A stretch of DNA of 64,000 nt from Ligustrum vulgare (taxonomy: Eukaryota > Streptophyta > Magnoliopsida > Lamiales > Oleaceae): NCBI GenBank assembly GCA_963555705.1, contig OY743171.1, forward strand, positions 24,608,852 through 24,672,851. Direction: 5' to 3'. How positions within the stretch are numbered: position 1 is the first letter of the stretch; the number at the start of each line of letters is the position of its first letter. The notes below the pieces were generated by a model. The model was not told where the DNA came from. It searched no databases and saw only the letters and a program-made list of their open reading frames with translations. Position numbers and translations under genes: made by a program. Below, one piece after another: positions 45,901-58,092 of this stretch.

Positions 45901-46700
45901 AGTAGAAAACTTAGAAGATGTGTTCAGAAACAAACTTCTTGAGATAAAGTCAAAAAAGGGGAGCAATTAAGAGTAGAGTCATTGCTTTAAAGGAACGCTT
46001 GACTACAATTACAAAAAATGAAAATTCGATGCAGAAAGTAAAATAAAGGAAATTACATTCTTTGTTTTGAGAGTTGATTTGTTGGTCCTTCAAAATGTCT
46101 TCATTTATTTCCTTTATACGTCTAGTAATCTCTTCTCTGAAAACTATCATTTGATTTCAAGACAATCGCCACATCCTTATTTGGGTCATCCCACTACTTG
46201 TATCTTCAATAACTGCTTCCCCTGATTTAACTAGTAACTTGTTTTGCCAATAGAAACCAGATCATATGGGACTATTGAGAAATCATGGAGGATAAATGCT
46301 CCATTAATTCGTCAATTTTGCGTTCTTTTTTTTCGGGACATGTTCTATTGGAATCTCGCCCTGAATATATTCTCCCTTTTGCTTTCCTCACCCAAATTGG
46401 GCAATCCTATCACTCTTTGCTCTATTTGCCATAATGGGGGTGAACTCACCCTTTAAGCCAAGGAGCTTTTCTTTCAATGCTGACTATTTTATTGTCGAGT
46501 GGTCAAAATCGCCTTTATTTTACTTTTAAGCCAAGGAGCATTTCTTTCAATGCTGACTATTTTATTGTCGAGTGTTCAAAATTGCATTCAAATTTATTTT
46601 TGGGATGATTTTATGCATCAACAAAAAGACTTTGTGTATTTAGTTGTTTATGTGGGACAATGGCATTTATGGCTTCTTCCTAGCTGACAAGGATGACAAA
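45901..46700. other. Probable 5' leader of Tat copy B, including a 73-bp tandem duplication
   Basis: This lies upstream of Gag on the minus strand. A GCCAAGGAGC...CTTTCAATGCTGACTATTTTATTGTCGAGTG block at 46457 is repeated at 46530 (73-bp step). No LTR terminus was identified. The plus-strand open frames at 46244-46687 show no recognisable domain. Confidence 0.4.
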
Positions 46701-48335
46701 AACTAATCCTCTGATTGGTAAAATTGGTTGATAAATTTTTTTGTTTATTAATAACTACATAAAAATATTTCATTAGACATTTTTGTTTGAAAATTCAACA
46801 ATTTCAATTGATCAAAGATTCTCGTCCACAATTTTTTAGTTTTAAAAATGAAATGAAATATTGTCCAATTTTTTTTCCCATACCATAACTGCCTAAGTCG
46901 GGTCAGTGCAGTTTTGTTGCGTGTCTCGATTCGGTGAGATTAATAACCACTTAAATGTAAATTAGGTTTTACAAATCCAACTGAAAAAAGAAAAACAATT
47001 TATTAAAAAATGCAACATAACAACACTAAGCAAATTTCGCAAACAATGTCCAACTTCTCAAATTCAAAATCCGAGCAAATAATATTATGAACAAAGCAAT
47101 ATTACTATATTACACTACAATTATACAAAGAAAAAATAAGATCTAAACACTTGAGAACAACAAATATTTTTTTCTAGACCTTTATACTTCATTCTTCCCC
47201 GTCACAAATATTGTTAGAAGCATATGTCACTATTAATTCCTATTTGATAAAAGAAAAACTTGATTGCGGTCGGGGTGTGTGTGTGTGTGTGTGTGGAGCC
47301 TGTGGAGAACTGCCATCTTACGAAATGGAGAGTGACTTAGGGAGTGGAGATGAATGAATCAAATATTCATATGACTGTAGACGTAGGGTTGACGGATTTG
47401 GATTTAGCTTTAGTCATGTAGGCTAGGTTAATTGGCTTTTAAATAGAGAGTCTAATTTTGGGCCTAATGAAACCCTTTTTTGCTATTTATCACACTGAAA
47501 TTTTTAATTTTAGAAATATCATCTTAAAGTAAATAATTTCAAAAATATCATCCTAAATTACAGCATTAATTTTGAAATTTATTAATATGGAAAACAAGGA
47601 TTCTGTTACGACATCTTTAAAATCAAAAGAAATCCATTCAAAATTTAAAAAAGCAGCAGAATGGGAATTTAATCTTGAGACTTTCGTTTCATCCTGACTT
47701 CATCCTTTTCCATGACTAATCATCTACCGTCCTTCGGTAGGTTGAGGAGCATTTGGATCGTAAAATGGAGGAACATCATGAATGGCAAACTTCTAGGATG
47801 GAAATTATCCTTATGTCCAATGGAACTTTCCAAATTCACATTATCATTACAAATTAATCATTCGGGGATGATAAGAATTGAGAACCACCAATTATTATGA
47901 CAGGTTTCACCTCCTTTAATTTGAACGTATATGCTTAACCACCAATTATTAATGCATTTGAAGATCTGTCGTCGACCTAGTTGAGAACTCATGGAACCTA
48001 CCTCAGATAAGCTCTAATTTGATGGTGAAGATCTAAAAGGATGTGAAACTAGAAAAATCAAACGGGTTGGCCAAGGTATTAGTGTTGCCCCTGGCGATGG
48101 CGATGTTGATGGAGAATACTTAGATTAGGGACTTGATGATGGTCTTAATCGCTTTAGTGGCTGTGCTGATGTGCTGCGTTGTGGATTTGGTTCAGCCGTG
48201 GGCTGTAGGATCAGCCACGAATAACGTGGTTGAGCCACCAAATATGGTAGTGGCCAAGGCAGTGATGGAGTCGGAGGAAGTATTTAACCAAAGTCAAATT
48301 TTTTGCCCAATTTAACCCCTCCCTAGTCTGACCTT
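46701..48335. other. Unclassified 1.6-kb stretch with a (GT)n microsatellite
   Basis: (GT)n lies at 47274-47295. Around 47700-48300 there are short open frames on the plus strand with moderately GC-rich composition (KMEEHHEWQTSRME near 47765; a hydrophobic MVLIALVAVLMCC run from 48136). They carry stops and no family I recognise. It may be degenerate retrotransposon gag. Confidence 0.35.
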
Positions 48336-51180
48336 TAGCTTCAATATTTTAAAAAAAAAATGCGACCATTTCCCATGGAGGTGGTAACTAGTTGTTTCAT
48401 CGGCTAGCGGCTTTAAATAGAAAAAAATCCTTTAGGGATACGAAAGCTAAGAGGGTATTGTTCCCACTTCTTCAACAGGTTGTCTAATGTCAACTAGACA
48501 AAATTCCGAATATGTACGACATGATATTAACGTAAAGGGAACGAATTAAAACGAAATTAAAATAGAATTATAGAACAATAATCGGCATATCAAATAGATT
48601 ATGAACTCCAAACATTAAAAAATTTAATGAAAATCGATAAATTATGGTGAAAACGGAAAATAAATTGAAATTGAAACCTGGCTTATATCCGCAAATCAAT
48701 TCGTGCCCTTCGTTTTCATTTTAGCAGAATTCTCCCTAATATTGTCAAAATTCTAATCGAATATTTACAAGCTTTTTTTTTTTTTAATGAAAACAAATCG
48801 TGATGGAAACTATATTAATGACATGGAGATCATCCGTAAACGTTATAGAGTGCAAGCTTTGGGCTGTTATAATTCAATTTTTTTTTTTTTTGTTTAAAAG
48901 GCCTAGTCAACCAATGTATTCATTTAAAGGGCCTTAGTTCAATGTTGTTTGTGCATAAGGCCTTATGGTATATAAATAAGAAAAATACATTTTGTAAATT
49001 ACTAAAATATCCTTGTCATTTTATAATTCCCAAATTAAAAAGGTAATTGCAAGATAAGTCCCTTGACTTTTAAGTCTCGGTCAAAATATTGTTCTTTTTA
49101 TTTTAGTGTCAAGATAATTGCAAGATAAGTCCCTCAAGTTCTATTCCGCACATTTTAGTCCCAAACATTTGAATTTCATATCATTTATACCCCTAAATAT
49201 TGCAAATCGAGTCCTTCATCTTTCGATATCTTGGCATTTTGGTCCCCAATCTCAAAATTTGGTAAAATTGAGGTCCTCTTTTATTATAACAAGTTAAATG
49301 TTGTTATGGACAAATACAATCGATTTTCAAGTCGTTCTAGTGTAATTTTGTACTATTAATTTCTCACATGCTTTGCACGTCTTATGTACGCAGTAAAATA
49401 ATTTATATTTTGTGTTTTCTATGTAATAAAGTATGAAATGAAAATCCTTAAATTATCGATTTATACACATATGATTATAAGTCATTCATTATATAGTTGC
49501 ATAAATAATACGTTTTTATTTAAAATATATAGTATTAAGGAAGATTAATAAATATTATTATTAAGTAGTATTACGTATAATCTTTTTTAACTCTTATGAT
49601 TGTGTCAAATTAAGTAATTTTAACTTTAATAAAAATAATTATTTATATGAAAATTAACCATTTACTTACATATTTATTAATTTGTGAATAAATTTATGAT
49701 ATGCATTTTCAATTTTTCCTAAACAACTTTTTGTACAATGAAAAATTTATAAAACAAAATTCCTATCACAAATGAAAGTTCAAGAAGAAAATGACACTCA
49801 TGTTAGAGTCCAAATTTATAACTCACTTTATTTACTACTTTGATTATTCATAAAGATAGTGGTTTTAAAACGTATTCATTTTAATTCAACTTACCATCTA
49901 CCAATTATTGATCACATTCTCGTCAATACTATTTCTGTTTTCAGATTTCTTAATTTAACTATAATATTTTCAAAAAATGCGACGATTGCCCATGGAGGTG
50001 GTAACCAGTTGTTGTTTCATCGGCTAGCCTCTAGAAAGTCAAGAATAAAAAAAAATTTGAATTATTCTTATTAAATGTTTACTACTAAAGAACGTAATAA
50101 GTATCCAGATTGACATGACTATTCAGATAATTTAGACCATAATCAAATGAATTGACTGGAAAAGCAACCAGCAGAAAACATATCTTTAGGTAGAAAAAAA
50201 TCCTTCAGGGATACGAGAGGGTATTGTTTCCACTTCTTCAACAGGTTGTCTAGTGTCAACTAGACCAAATTCTGAATATCTGCGACATGCTATTGACGTA
50301 AAGGAAACGAATTAAAACGAACTTAAAATAGAATTATAGAACAATAATCAGCATATCAAATAGATTATGAACTCCAAACATAAAAAAAATAATGTAATGA
50401 AAATTGATAAAGTATGGTGAAAATGGAAAATAAATTGAAATTGATACCTGGATTATATCCGCAAATCAACTTGTGCGCTTCATTTTCATTTGAGCAGAAG
50501 TCTCCCTAATATTGTCAAAATTCTAATTGAATATTTACAGGGTTTTTTTTTTTATTATTATGAAAACAAATCATGATGGAAGCTATATTAGCAACATGGA
50601 GATCATCCGAAACGTTACAGAGTGCAAGATTTGGGGCGTTCTAATTCAAATTTTTTTTTTGGGCATTTGCTTAAAAGGTCTAATCAATATTTTCAAAAAA
50701 AATGCGACTATTTCCCACGGAGGTGGTAACCAGTTGTTGCTTCATCGGCTAGCCTCCAGAAAGTCAAGAACCAAAAAAAAAAATCTGAATTATTCTTATT
50801 AACTGTTTACTACCAAACAACTTAATAAGTTTCTATATTGACATGACTATTCAGATAATTTAGACCATAATCAAATGAATTGACTGGAAAAGCAACCAGC
50901 GGAAAACATACGGCTTTAGGTAGAAAAAAAAAAAACTTCATGGATATGAAAGCGAAGAGGGTATTGTTCCCACTTCTTCAACAGGTTGTCTAGTGTCAAC
51001 TAGACCAAATTCCGAATATGTTTGACATGTTATTGATGTAAAGGAAACGAAATTAAAATAGAATTATAGAACAATAATCGGCATATCAACTAGATTATGA
51101 ACTCCAAATATTAAAAAAAAAAATTAAAAAAAATTAAAAATTAAAATTAAAAAAAATTAAAAAATAATATAAAAAAAAAT

Positions 51181-51187
51181 AATAATA

Positions 51188-51236
<49 letters not shown>
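51181..51236. repeat. (AAT)n microsatellite
   Basis: About seventeen AAT units follow A-rich sequence, inside the third u copy. Confidence 0.95.
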
Positions 51237-51240
<4 letters not shown>

Positions 51241-51382
51241 TCGATAAATTATGGTGAAAAGAGAAAATAAATTGAAATTGAAACCTGCCCTATATCCGCA
51301 AATAAATTTGTGCCCTTCATTTTCATTGGAGTAGAAGTCTCCCTAATATTGTCAAAATTCTAATCGAATATTTATAGGGTTT

Positions 51383-51600
51383 TTTTTTTTTTTTTATGAA
51401 AACAAATCATGATGGAAGCTATTATTAATGACATGGAGATCATCCAGGGACGTTACAGAGTGCAAGATTTGGGTCGTTATAATTCAATTTATTTATTTAT
51501 TTATTTTTATGAAAAAAAATCATGATGAAAGCTATCATTAACGACATGGAGATCATCTAGGGATGTTACAGAGGGCAAGATTTGGGTCGTTATAATTCAA
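51383..51600. repeat. Local duplication of about 112 bp within the third u copy
   Basis: A block from TTTTTATGAAAACAAATCATG through GATTTGGGTCGTTATAATTC occurs twice in succession (second copy from about 51505), separated by an (ATTT)n run. Confidence 0.8.
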
Positions 51601-52740
51601 ATTTTTTTTTTTTTTTTTGACATTTGTTTAAAAGGTCTAGTCAACCTATGTTTTCATTTAAAGGGCCTTAGTTCAATGTTGTTTGTGAATGTATAAAAAT
51701 ACGAAAAATACATTTTCTAAACTACTAAAATATCCTTGTCATTTTATAATTCTCAAAATAAAAAGTTAATTGCAAGATAAGTCCCTTAACTTTTAAAACT
51801 CATTCAAAATATTGTTCCTTTTATTTTAGTCTCAAGATAATTGCAAGATAAGTCCCTCAAGTTATATTTAGCACATTTTAGTCCTAAACATTTGAATTTC
51901 ATGTCATTTATACCCTTAAAAATTGAAACTCGAGTCCTTCATCTTTCAAACTCTTGGCATTTTGGTCTCCAATCTCAAAATTTGGTAAAATTGAGACCCT
52001 CTTTTATTATAACAAGTTAAATGTTGTTATGGACAAATACAATCCATTTTCAAGTCGTTCTAGTGTATTTTTGTACCACTAATTTCTCACATGCTTTGCA
52101 CATCTTATGTACGCAGTAAAATAATTTATATTTTGCGTTTTCTATGTAACAATGTATAAAATGAAAATTCTTAAATTATCTATTTAAACATATATGATTA
52201 TAAGTCATTCATTATAAAGTAGTATAAATAATACGTTTTTATTTAAAATAAATAGTATTATGGAAGATCAATAAATATTATTATTAAATCATATTACGCA
52301 TAATCTTTTTTAACTCTTACGATTGTGTCAAATTAAGTAATTTTAACTTTAATAAAAATAATTATTTATATGAAAATTAACTATTTACTTACATATTTAA
52401 TAACTTGTGAATAAATTTATAATATGCATTTTCAATTTTTCCTAAATAACTTTTTGTACGATGAGAAATTTATAAAACAAAATTCCTATCACAAATGAGA
52501 ATTCGAGAAGAAAATGACTCTCGTATTAGAGTCCAAATAAATAACTCACTTTATTTACTATTTTTATTGTTCATAAAAGTAGTTATTTTAAAACGTATTC
52601 ATTTTAAGTCAACTCACCATCTACCAATTGTTGATAACGTTCCCATCAATACTATTTTTTTTGTCAGATTTCTTTATTCAACTACAATACTTTTAAAATC
52701 TCTTATGGATGAAAATGATAGTTCTATGTTTAAATGAGTT

Positions 52741-53192
52741 ATTGTGACAGAAAAATAAGCTACATAAGTTAAGAATATAAACTTCCAATACTAATTATCA
52801 TTAGAACAGTTATAGATAGTTTTTTTTTAATCATTAAATATAATTAATCGTACAAATTTTATTTGATTTAAGGTTGTAATGATTCAATTTCAAGAATTGT
52901 AAAAACATAAGTATTGAATTAAAACGTGATAAAATATTGAAAAAGTTATCAATAAACAAGTTTTGTAGTTATGAAATAACGACATAATTTTTATTTTTCA
53001 CTTAATACTAAATAAATGAAAAAGTATAACAATAATAAGAATAATTATATAAAAATAGATTAAAAAATATAAATTGTTAGATAATAAATTAATTTAATGC
53101 TAAATAATTGAAAAACTATAATAATATGAAATTATGTTATACCTAGCATTGTAAATTTTTAAAAAATAAATTCATATTTAATGTTAATGTGG
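52741..53192. other. AT-rich spacer, no feature seen
   Basis: Very AT-rich with short A- and T-runs. No open frame, repeat border or RNA gene could be supported. Confidence 0.6.
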
Positions 53193-54212
53193 GCGACTAA
53201 TGCCCACATTAAATTTTTTCAGATAAGTTTAATACATTTCAAAACTTTCAGAATAGCCTTTTCCTCTTTTTTCCATATAAGTGGCCTTCCAAGATAAAGA
53301 AGATAATGAAAACATATTTTTATTACCCTTCGCATGTATGGGAGTCCTCCTGAGTGGTTGCCGACGTTCAAATTGTCAATTTCAATGCAAACAACTTCGA
53401 TGTCGTCGATGTTACCCACTAAACGACTTCCAACCCATTACGGTTTGTCAATAAATAAAACGATTTCGAAGAAGAAATCCATGAACTAAAATGAAGTCTA
53501 GTCATTCTTTCAGTACGAACGTCGTTTCAAGGAACATGAAACTCACAGCATCGTTAAATGGTCTAAAGAAAAACTCCTTTCATTTTTGACCCTTTTTGAT
53601 CAAGGCACGAGCGACTAATGCCCACATTAAGAGTTTTCACATAAGTTCACTACCTTTTAAGGCTTTTGGAAGAACTGTTTCCCCTCTTTTCCATATAAGT
53701 AACCTTCCGAGATTCAGAAAACCATAGAAACATTTTTTTATTGCCCTTAGCATCTATGGGAGTCCTCCCGAGTTGCCTTCGACGCTCAAATTATTGTTTT
53801 CAATGCAAACGAATTCTATGTCGTTGATGTTACCGGCTAAATGACTTTCAACCCATTACAGTTTTCCAATAACTAAAATGATTTCGAAGATGAATTCAAT
53901 GAACTGAAACGAAGTCTAAGTCATTTTTTCAGTATGAACGTCGTTTCATGGAACGGGAAACTCATAGCATCGTTAAATGGTCTAAAGATAAACTCCTTTC
54001 ATTTTTGATCAATTTTGATCAAGGTACGAGCGACTAATGCCCACATTAAACGTTTTCAAATAAGTTCACTACCTTTTAAGGCTTTTGGAAGGACTTTTTC
54101 CTCTTTTTTCCGTATAAGTGTCCTTCCGAGATTCAGCAAACCATGAAATTTTTTTTTTATTATCCTTAGCATTTATGGGAGTCCTCCTGAGTCGCCTTCG
54201 ACCTAGGAAGGA
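53193..54212. repeat. 418-bp tandem repeat, two full copies and a partial third
   Basis: Units beginning GCGACTAATGCCCACATTAA start at 53193, 53611 and 54030 (steps 418 and 419). The third breaks off after GTCGCCTTCGACC at about 54212. Inside each unit is a CAGTA(C/T)GAACGTCGTTTCA(A/T)GGAAC block followed by ATCGTTAAATGGTCTAAAGA. Stray partial units lie at 54712-54797 and 55275-55450. Such blocks are common in 3' non-coding regions of large Tat-group elements, so this is probably retrotransposon-derived satellite-like DNA. The small minus-strand open frame at 53219-53419 is repeat sequence. Confidence 0.9.
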
Positions 54213-54711
54213 TCCAGGACCTAAGTTTAGCTAGAGTGGTCAACCGTCGATCATGAACCGTTGACTATTGACCAAAGACCATCAACGACCATAATAACGA
54301 GATTGTTTATTATTATTTAATTAAATAATATTAAAAATTCGAATATTCAATAAACCACAATTCACAAATCCAATATTTACCAAATCTCAATAATCACAAT
54401 TCACAAATCCAATATTTACCAAATCACAATTTAAATTCGCATAAGGGAAATATGGAGCTCACAAGTGACCATTGCAAAAGTAAAAAACACACCGAAACTT
54501 AAAAATTAACACATTAATATGCTAAATTTAGAATGATAGATCTATTCTTCATTCCATAGCTTATGCATGGGATGACAATGACCAATTTTACTCAACAACT
54601 AGATTAATAAAAAGCTCGTGCATATAACCAAGAATTACCATTGTAAGAGTAGATTCAAAAGCTCTGTCTCAATGTTGAAACAACCAGACAAGTAATTTTG
54701 GGTCACTGCAT
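54213..54711. other. Unassigned spacer with short internal repeats
   Basis: At 54355-54425 a CAATTCACAAATCCAATATTTACCAAATC unit occurs twice. No gene is seen. Confidence 0.5.
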
Positions 54712-54800
54712 TACATATTTCCAGTACAAATGTCGTTTCGAGGAACGGGCAACTCATAGCATCGTTAAATGGTCTATAGATAAACTATTTTCATTTTTTA

Positions 54801-55268
54801 ATTGTCTTTCATTTTTTAATTGACTTCTGAACGCGCAGCCACTTACTAAGGTTAGCGTGGCCGCGCAGTACAACCGTTCAGCGCAATTTTCCATCTTTCA
54901 GCGTGTAAGTATGTCTTTGCTCTTTTATTTCACATTGGTCCTTCATCTTCTAACTATGACAATTTAGGTTCCAAAACTTTTGAATTTCTTCGATTCTTCT
55001 TTCCTCAACAATCAATTCCTCGTACTTCACTTTCTTGTGCTAAAATTCATGAAGTGAGTTTCGGTAGTCCTCATTTGTCTCTACTTTGTGCATTTTAGTC
55101 CAAATAGTCATCTAAGTGCTCGTGATTTCCAGTCCACACTTTGTCTCATTTTCACAATTTTGGAATCTTTTCTGAAATATGAACAAATAGAAAACAATTA
55201 AGTAGAATTTTTAAAAAAATGGCAAAAGATTATTCTAATTTAGATGCACAAATAAGTGTATAAAATAC
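54801..55268 (-). repeat. Reversed 5' fragment of an LTR related to 31089-32602
   Basis: On the minus strand it starts TTGTATTTTATACACTTATTTGTGCATCTAA, matching 31098 onward. It ends near a CTGCGCGGCCACGC block (54850-54875) that has its counterpart at 31605-31620. Only the first third of the LTR is present. Confidence 0.6.
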
Positions 55269-55448
55269 AATTATCGCCCATTAAATGACTTCCAACCAGT
55301 TACGATTTTCTCATAACCAAAACAATTTCGAAACAAAATTACATGAACTAGAACAAAATCGAAGTCGTTCTTTTAGGACAAACGTCGTTTCAAGGAACGG
55401 ACAACTCCTAGCACGTTAAACGATCTAAATATCAACTTCTTCCATTTT

Positions 55449-55835
55449 TGACCCACTTGTAACACGTTTTTACCTTATATGTACAAGAACGCACTCTACA
55501 TCATTTCATATATTCTTAAAATGGATTAAAACTAGTTATGTTCTTATAAGCACTTAGTACCAAACAGACAAGTTTTTCTCAAAAACAGAACGATTTCCAA
55601 GTCGTTTCGTTATTTTGAAAGGAATTGACACATTTCTTTGTTATATGTATAGAAACGGACTCTACATCGTTTTGTATATTTTAGAAACTGATTAGAATTA
55701 GTTTTGTTCCTATAAGCATTCTATCCCAAACAACAAGTTTTTTCTTATAAAATGATTTCCAAGTCGTTTCCCCTTTTAGAAACGACTTGTAACACGTTTC
55801 TATGTCATGTGTACAGAAACGGACTTCATATCGAT
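55449..55835. repeat. Approximately 170-bp tandem repeats
   Basis: Blocks CTTGTAACACGTTTTTACC (55449), AATTGACACATTTCTTTG (55621) and CTTGTAACACGTTTCTATG (55793) mark units about 172 bp apart. Each is followed by CTACATCRTTT and ACGATTTCCAAGTCGTTTC type stretches. The third unit is partial. Confidence 0.75.
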
Positions 55836-55899
55836 TCGATTTTTTTTTTTTGCACCATCCGGCTAGATTCACCACGATTTTCGGTTCAGGCAATTCAAA

Positions 55900-56660
55900 T
55901 TGCCATACTTAGTAAAATTGCAAAGATAGGAAGATAAACAAGCTGAATTTCCCATGGTATACCGTCCTATAAAATTAGATTTGTCTTTCTTTTTCTTTTA
56001 TTTCAAATTAAATTGTATTTTCTTGTTGAAACTATAATTATTTTCTTATTTCCTAATGAAACAGGACCTGCTGGACTGTTCTAAACATTAAAAAATATTG
56101 CTGCATTTATTTTTATTTTTACTAAAAAAAAATACACTAATGTCAGTATGTGTCAATTTTTCTTTATAGTCAGAGAACATAACTCTTTTCTAACATTTAT
56201 CTATTTAATATTTTTTATTATCAATAACTATGATCTATTCCAATTGAAATCCTTATTAAATGTAGATGCATATTAGTAAAAATGCAAGTACACATTTTCG
56301 AGTATATTAATTATGTATACTAAATTAATGTGAAAATAAAAACGAGTCTATTTTTGTGAGAATTATCGATTTTTAAAGTTAAACTACTAAAAATAATTTT
56401 CATTTTGGCCAGCAAACTTCTAGTAATCTATTGAATAAAAAGTTTTCATTTGATTCGAGACAAACAAATTAGATTTATTTTTCCTTTTGTTTTATTTCAA
56501 ATTATATTGTATTCTTCTTGTTGAAACTATAATTAATTTTTTATTTCCTAATGAAATTTGACCTGCAGTATAATTTGATTGTCTCATTGACTGATCGAAG
56601 CATTTAAAAATAAAAATATCTGTGCATTTATTTTTACTAACAAGTGTCAATTTTTTGAGA
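55900..56660. other. AT-rich region with duplicated segments
   Basis: A block at about 55970-56070 (TTATTTCAAATTAAATTG...TTGAAACTATAATTA...TTTCCTAATGAAA) recurs at 56470-56565. The stretch 56180-56470 recurs at about 61440-61735. No gene is seen. Confidence 0.65.
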
Positions 56661-56665
56661 ACTTA

Positions 56666-57202
56666 GGGTGCGTTTGATACGCATTGAATTCCATGGAAAA
56701 TATGATTTTTCATGTGATTTTTCAACTTTGCGCTGTTTTGTTGTTTAAGTTTTTCATGAAATTCATTTTTCCACTTACCTCGAAATTCGGTATTTTCTTT
56801 GTTTTGAATGAATTCGTTTTTCAAGGGGTAGATGTTTTATTTTTCATGAAAAATCTTATACCATTTTCGTTACGTTTGATCATTTTTGTTGTAGTTAATT
56901 GATTTTATTTTTTTTTCTATAAATTAACATTATTATTATAAAGTACAAATGTGTGAAAGAAATTAAAAAAAAAAAAAAAAAACCTTTTTTATTAAAATAG
57001 ATAAATTTTAATTTATTTTTCATGGAAAATAATGTCAATCAAATAACAAAAGTTGTAAAATTTCCTACTTTTTCTACCTAAAAAATTTAACCAATCAAAC
57101 ACATTAAATTTTCAATTCCCAGGAATTCAATTCCCTATAATCCAATTCTCTGGAATTCATTTTCTTTCCACCCAAATTCCACTATCGCTATCAAACGCAG
57201 CT
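56666..57202. mobile_element. MITE-like element
   Basis: The left end GGGTGCGTTTGATACGC and the inverted TATCAAACGCA at 57189-57199 form terminal inverted repeats (11 exact bases). An inner pair, ATTGAATTCC (56683) and GGAATTCAAT (57122), extends the pairing. The element is about 540 bp with no transposase, which fits a miniature inverted-repeat element of hAT type. Target duplications could not be fixed. The open frame at 56684-56902 lies within and is not a gene. Confidence 0.65.
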
Positions 57203-57559
57203 AGGCTGGGTTCTGTTTGCAATTTTTTTTTTTTTCATTTTCGAAATTATTTTTACTTTCTATTTTCATTTTCTATTTTTAAATTTGCTGAAAACTCTTT
57301 CTAGTTGTCATTTCTGAAAACTGTTTCTAAAAATGAAAAATAGGAAAACATGTTTTGTTTCAGATTTTGTAGAATACTATTTTGACTATTTGTAATTAAT
57401 TTGAAAATTGTGTTTTTAAGATTTACTTTCTATTATAATAAATTAATTTATCTAATTTTTATTGAACTGATTTAATAATATATAGAAAAATATTACAAAA
57501 ATAAATAAAGTCTTGCACAACAAGTTGGCTCCTTTTACTGTTCACATTTGACCCATTTT

Positions 57560-57860
57560 TTAATAAGATAGTTTATTTGTTTGTTATTCTTATTTTAATA
57601 CTATGGATTATTTATCCTATATATTATTATGTGATTGGTGTTTTTGAATGAAAATTGGAAAGAAAAAAAAGGTTGAAATGTGAGAAGCAAATTGCAATAA
57701 TTTATTATTTAAATATATAAATTGTCTTTTATTATTCAAAGAAGTTATTATAACTTGAAAAAATAATGAGACACATTATTTCAGAAATATGCGATTTGCA
57801 TGTGAGAAAATGAACAAAAATTCTTTTTATACGCTATAAAATAGAATTATCGAACAGACC

Positions 57861-57944
<84 letters not shown>

Positions 57945-58037
57945 GAAGGATTTTTTTTTCTTTTTTCTTTTTTCTTTTAGAAATGAAAATTGATATTTTA
58001 AAGTAGTTTAGCATATTATATCTCTATTTGATGTTGA

Positions 58038-58092
<55 letters not shown>

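Larger units (their letters stand above)
48336..52740. repeat. Duplicated repeat block (three partial copies of u, two of v)
   Basis: Segment u (start ATGCGACCATTTCCCATGGAGGTGG) begins at about 48359, 49977 and 50702. Segment v (CTAGTCAACCAATGT...AAGGGCCTTAGTTCAATG) begins at about 48902 and 51637 and runs about 1.07 kb in each. The layout is u1-v1-u2-u3-v2, as from tandem duplication of a roughly 2-kb unit plus an extra u. Copies agree closely by eye. Each v holds two 'AATTGCAAGATAAGTCCCT' blocks. No coding function was found; the short open frames at 49859-50074, 50527-50802 and 52495-52737 are repeat sequence. Confidence 0.8.

Noticed and set aside
48133..48315. Short protein with hydrophobic N-terminus resembling a signal peptide
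   Set aside because: Only 60 codons, no family recognised, and surrounded by stops in degenerate sequence.
57207..57861. A second MITE with GGTTCTGTTTG and CGAACAGACC ends
   Set aside because: The ends match only loosely and the right end is shared by tandem copies, so the borders of a single element could not be set; kept only as a hint in a finding.
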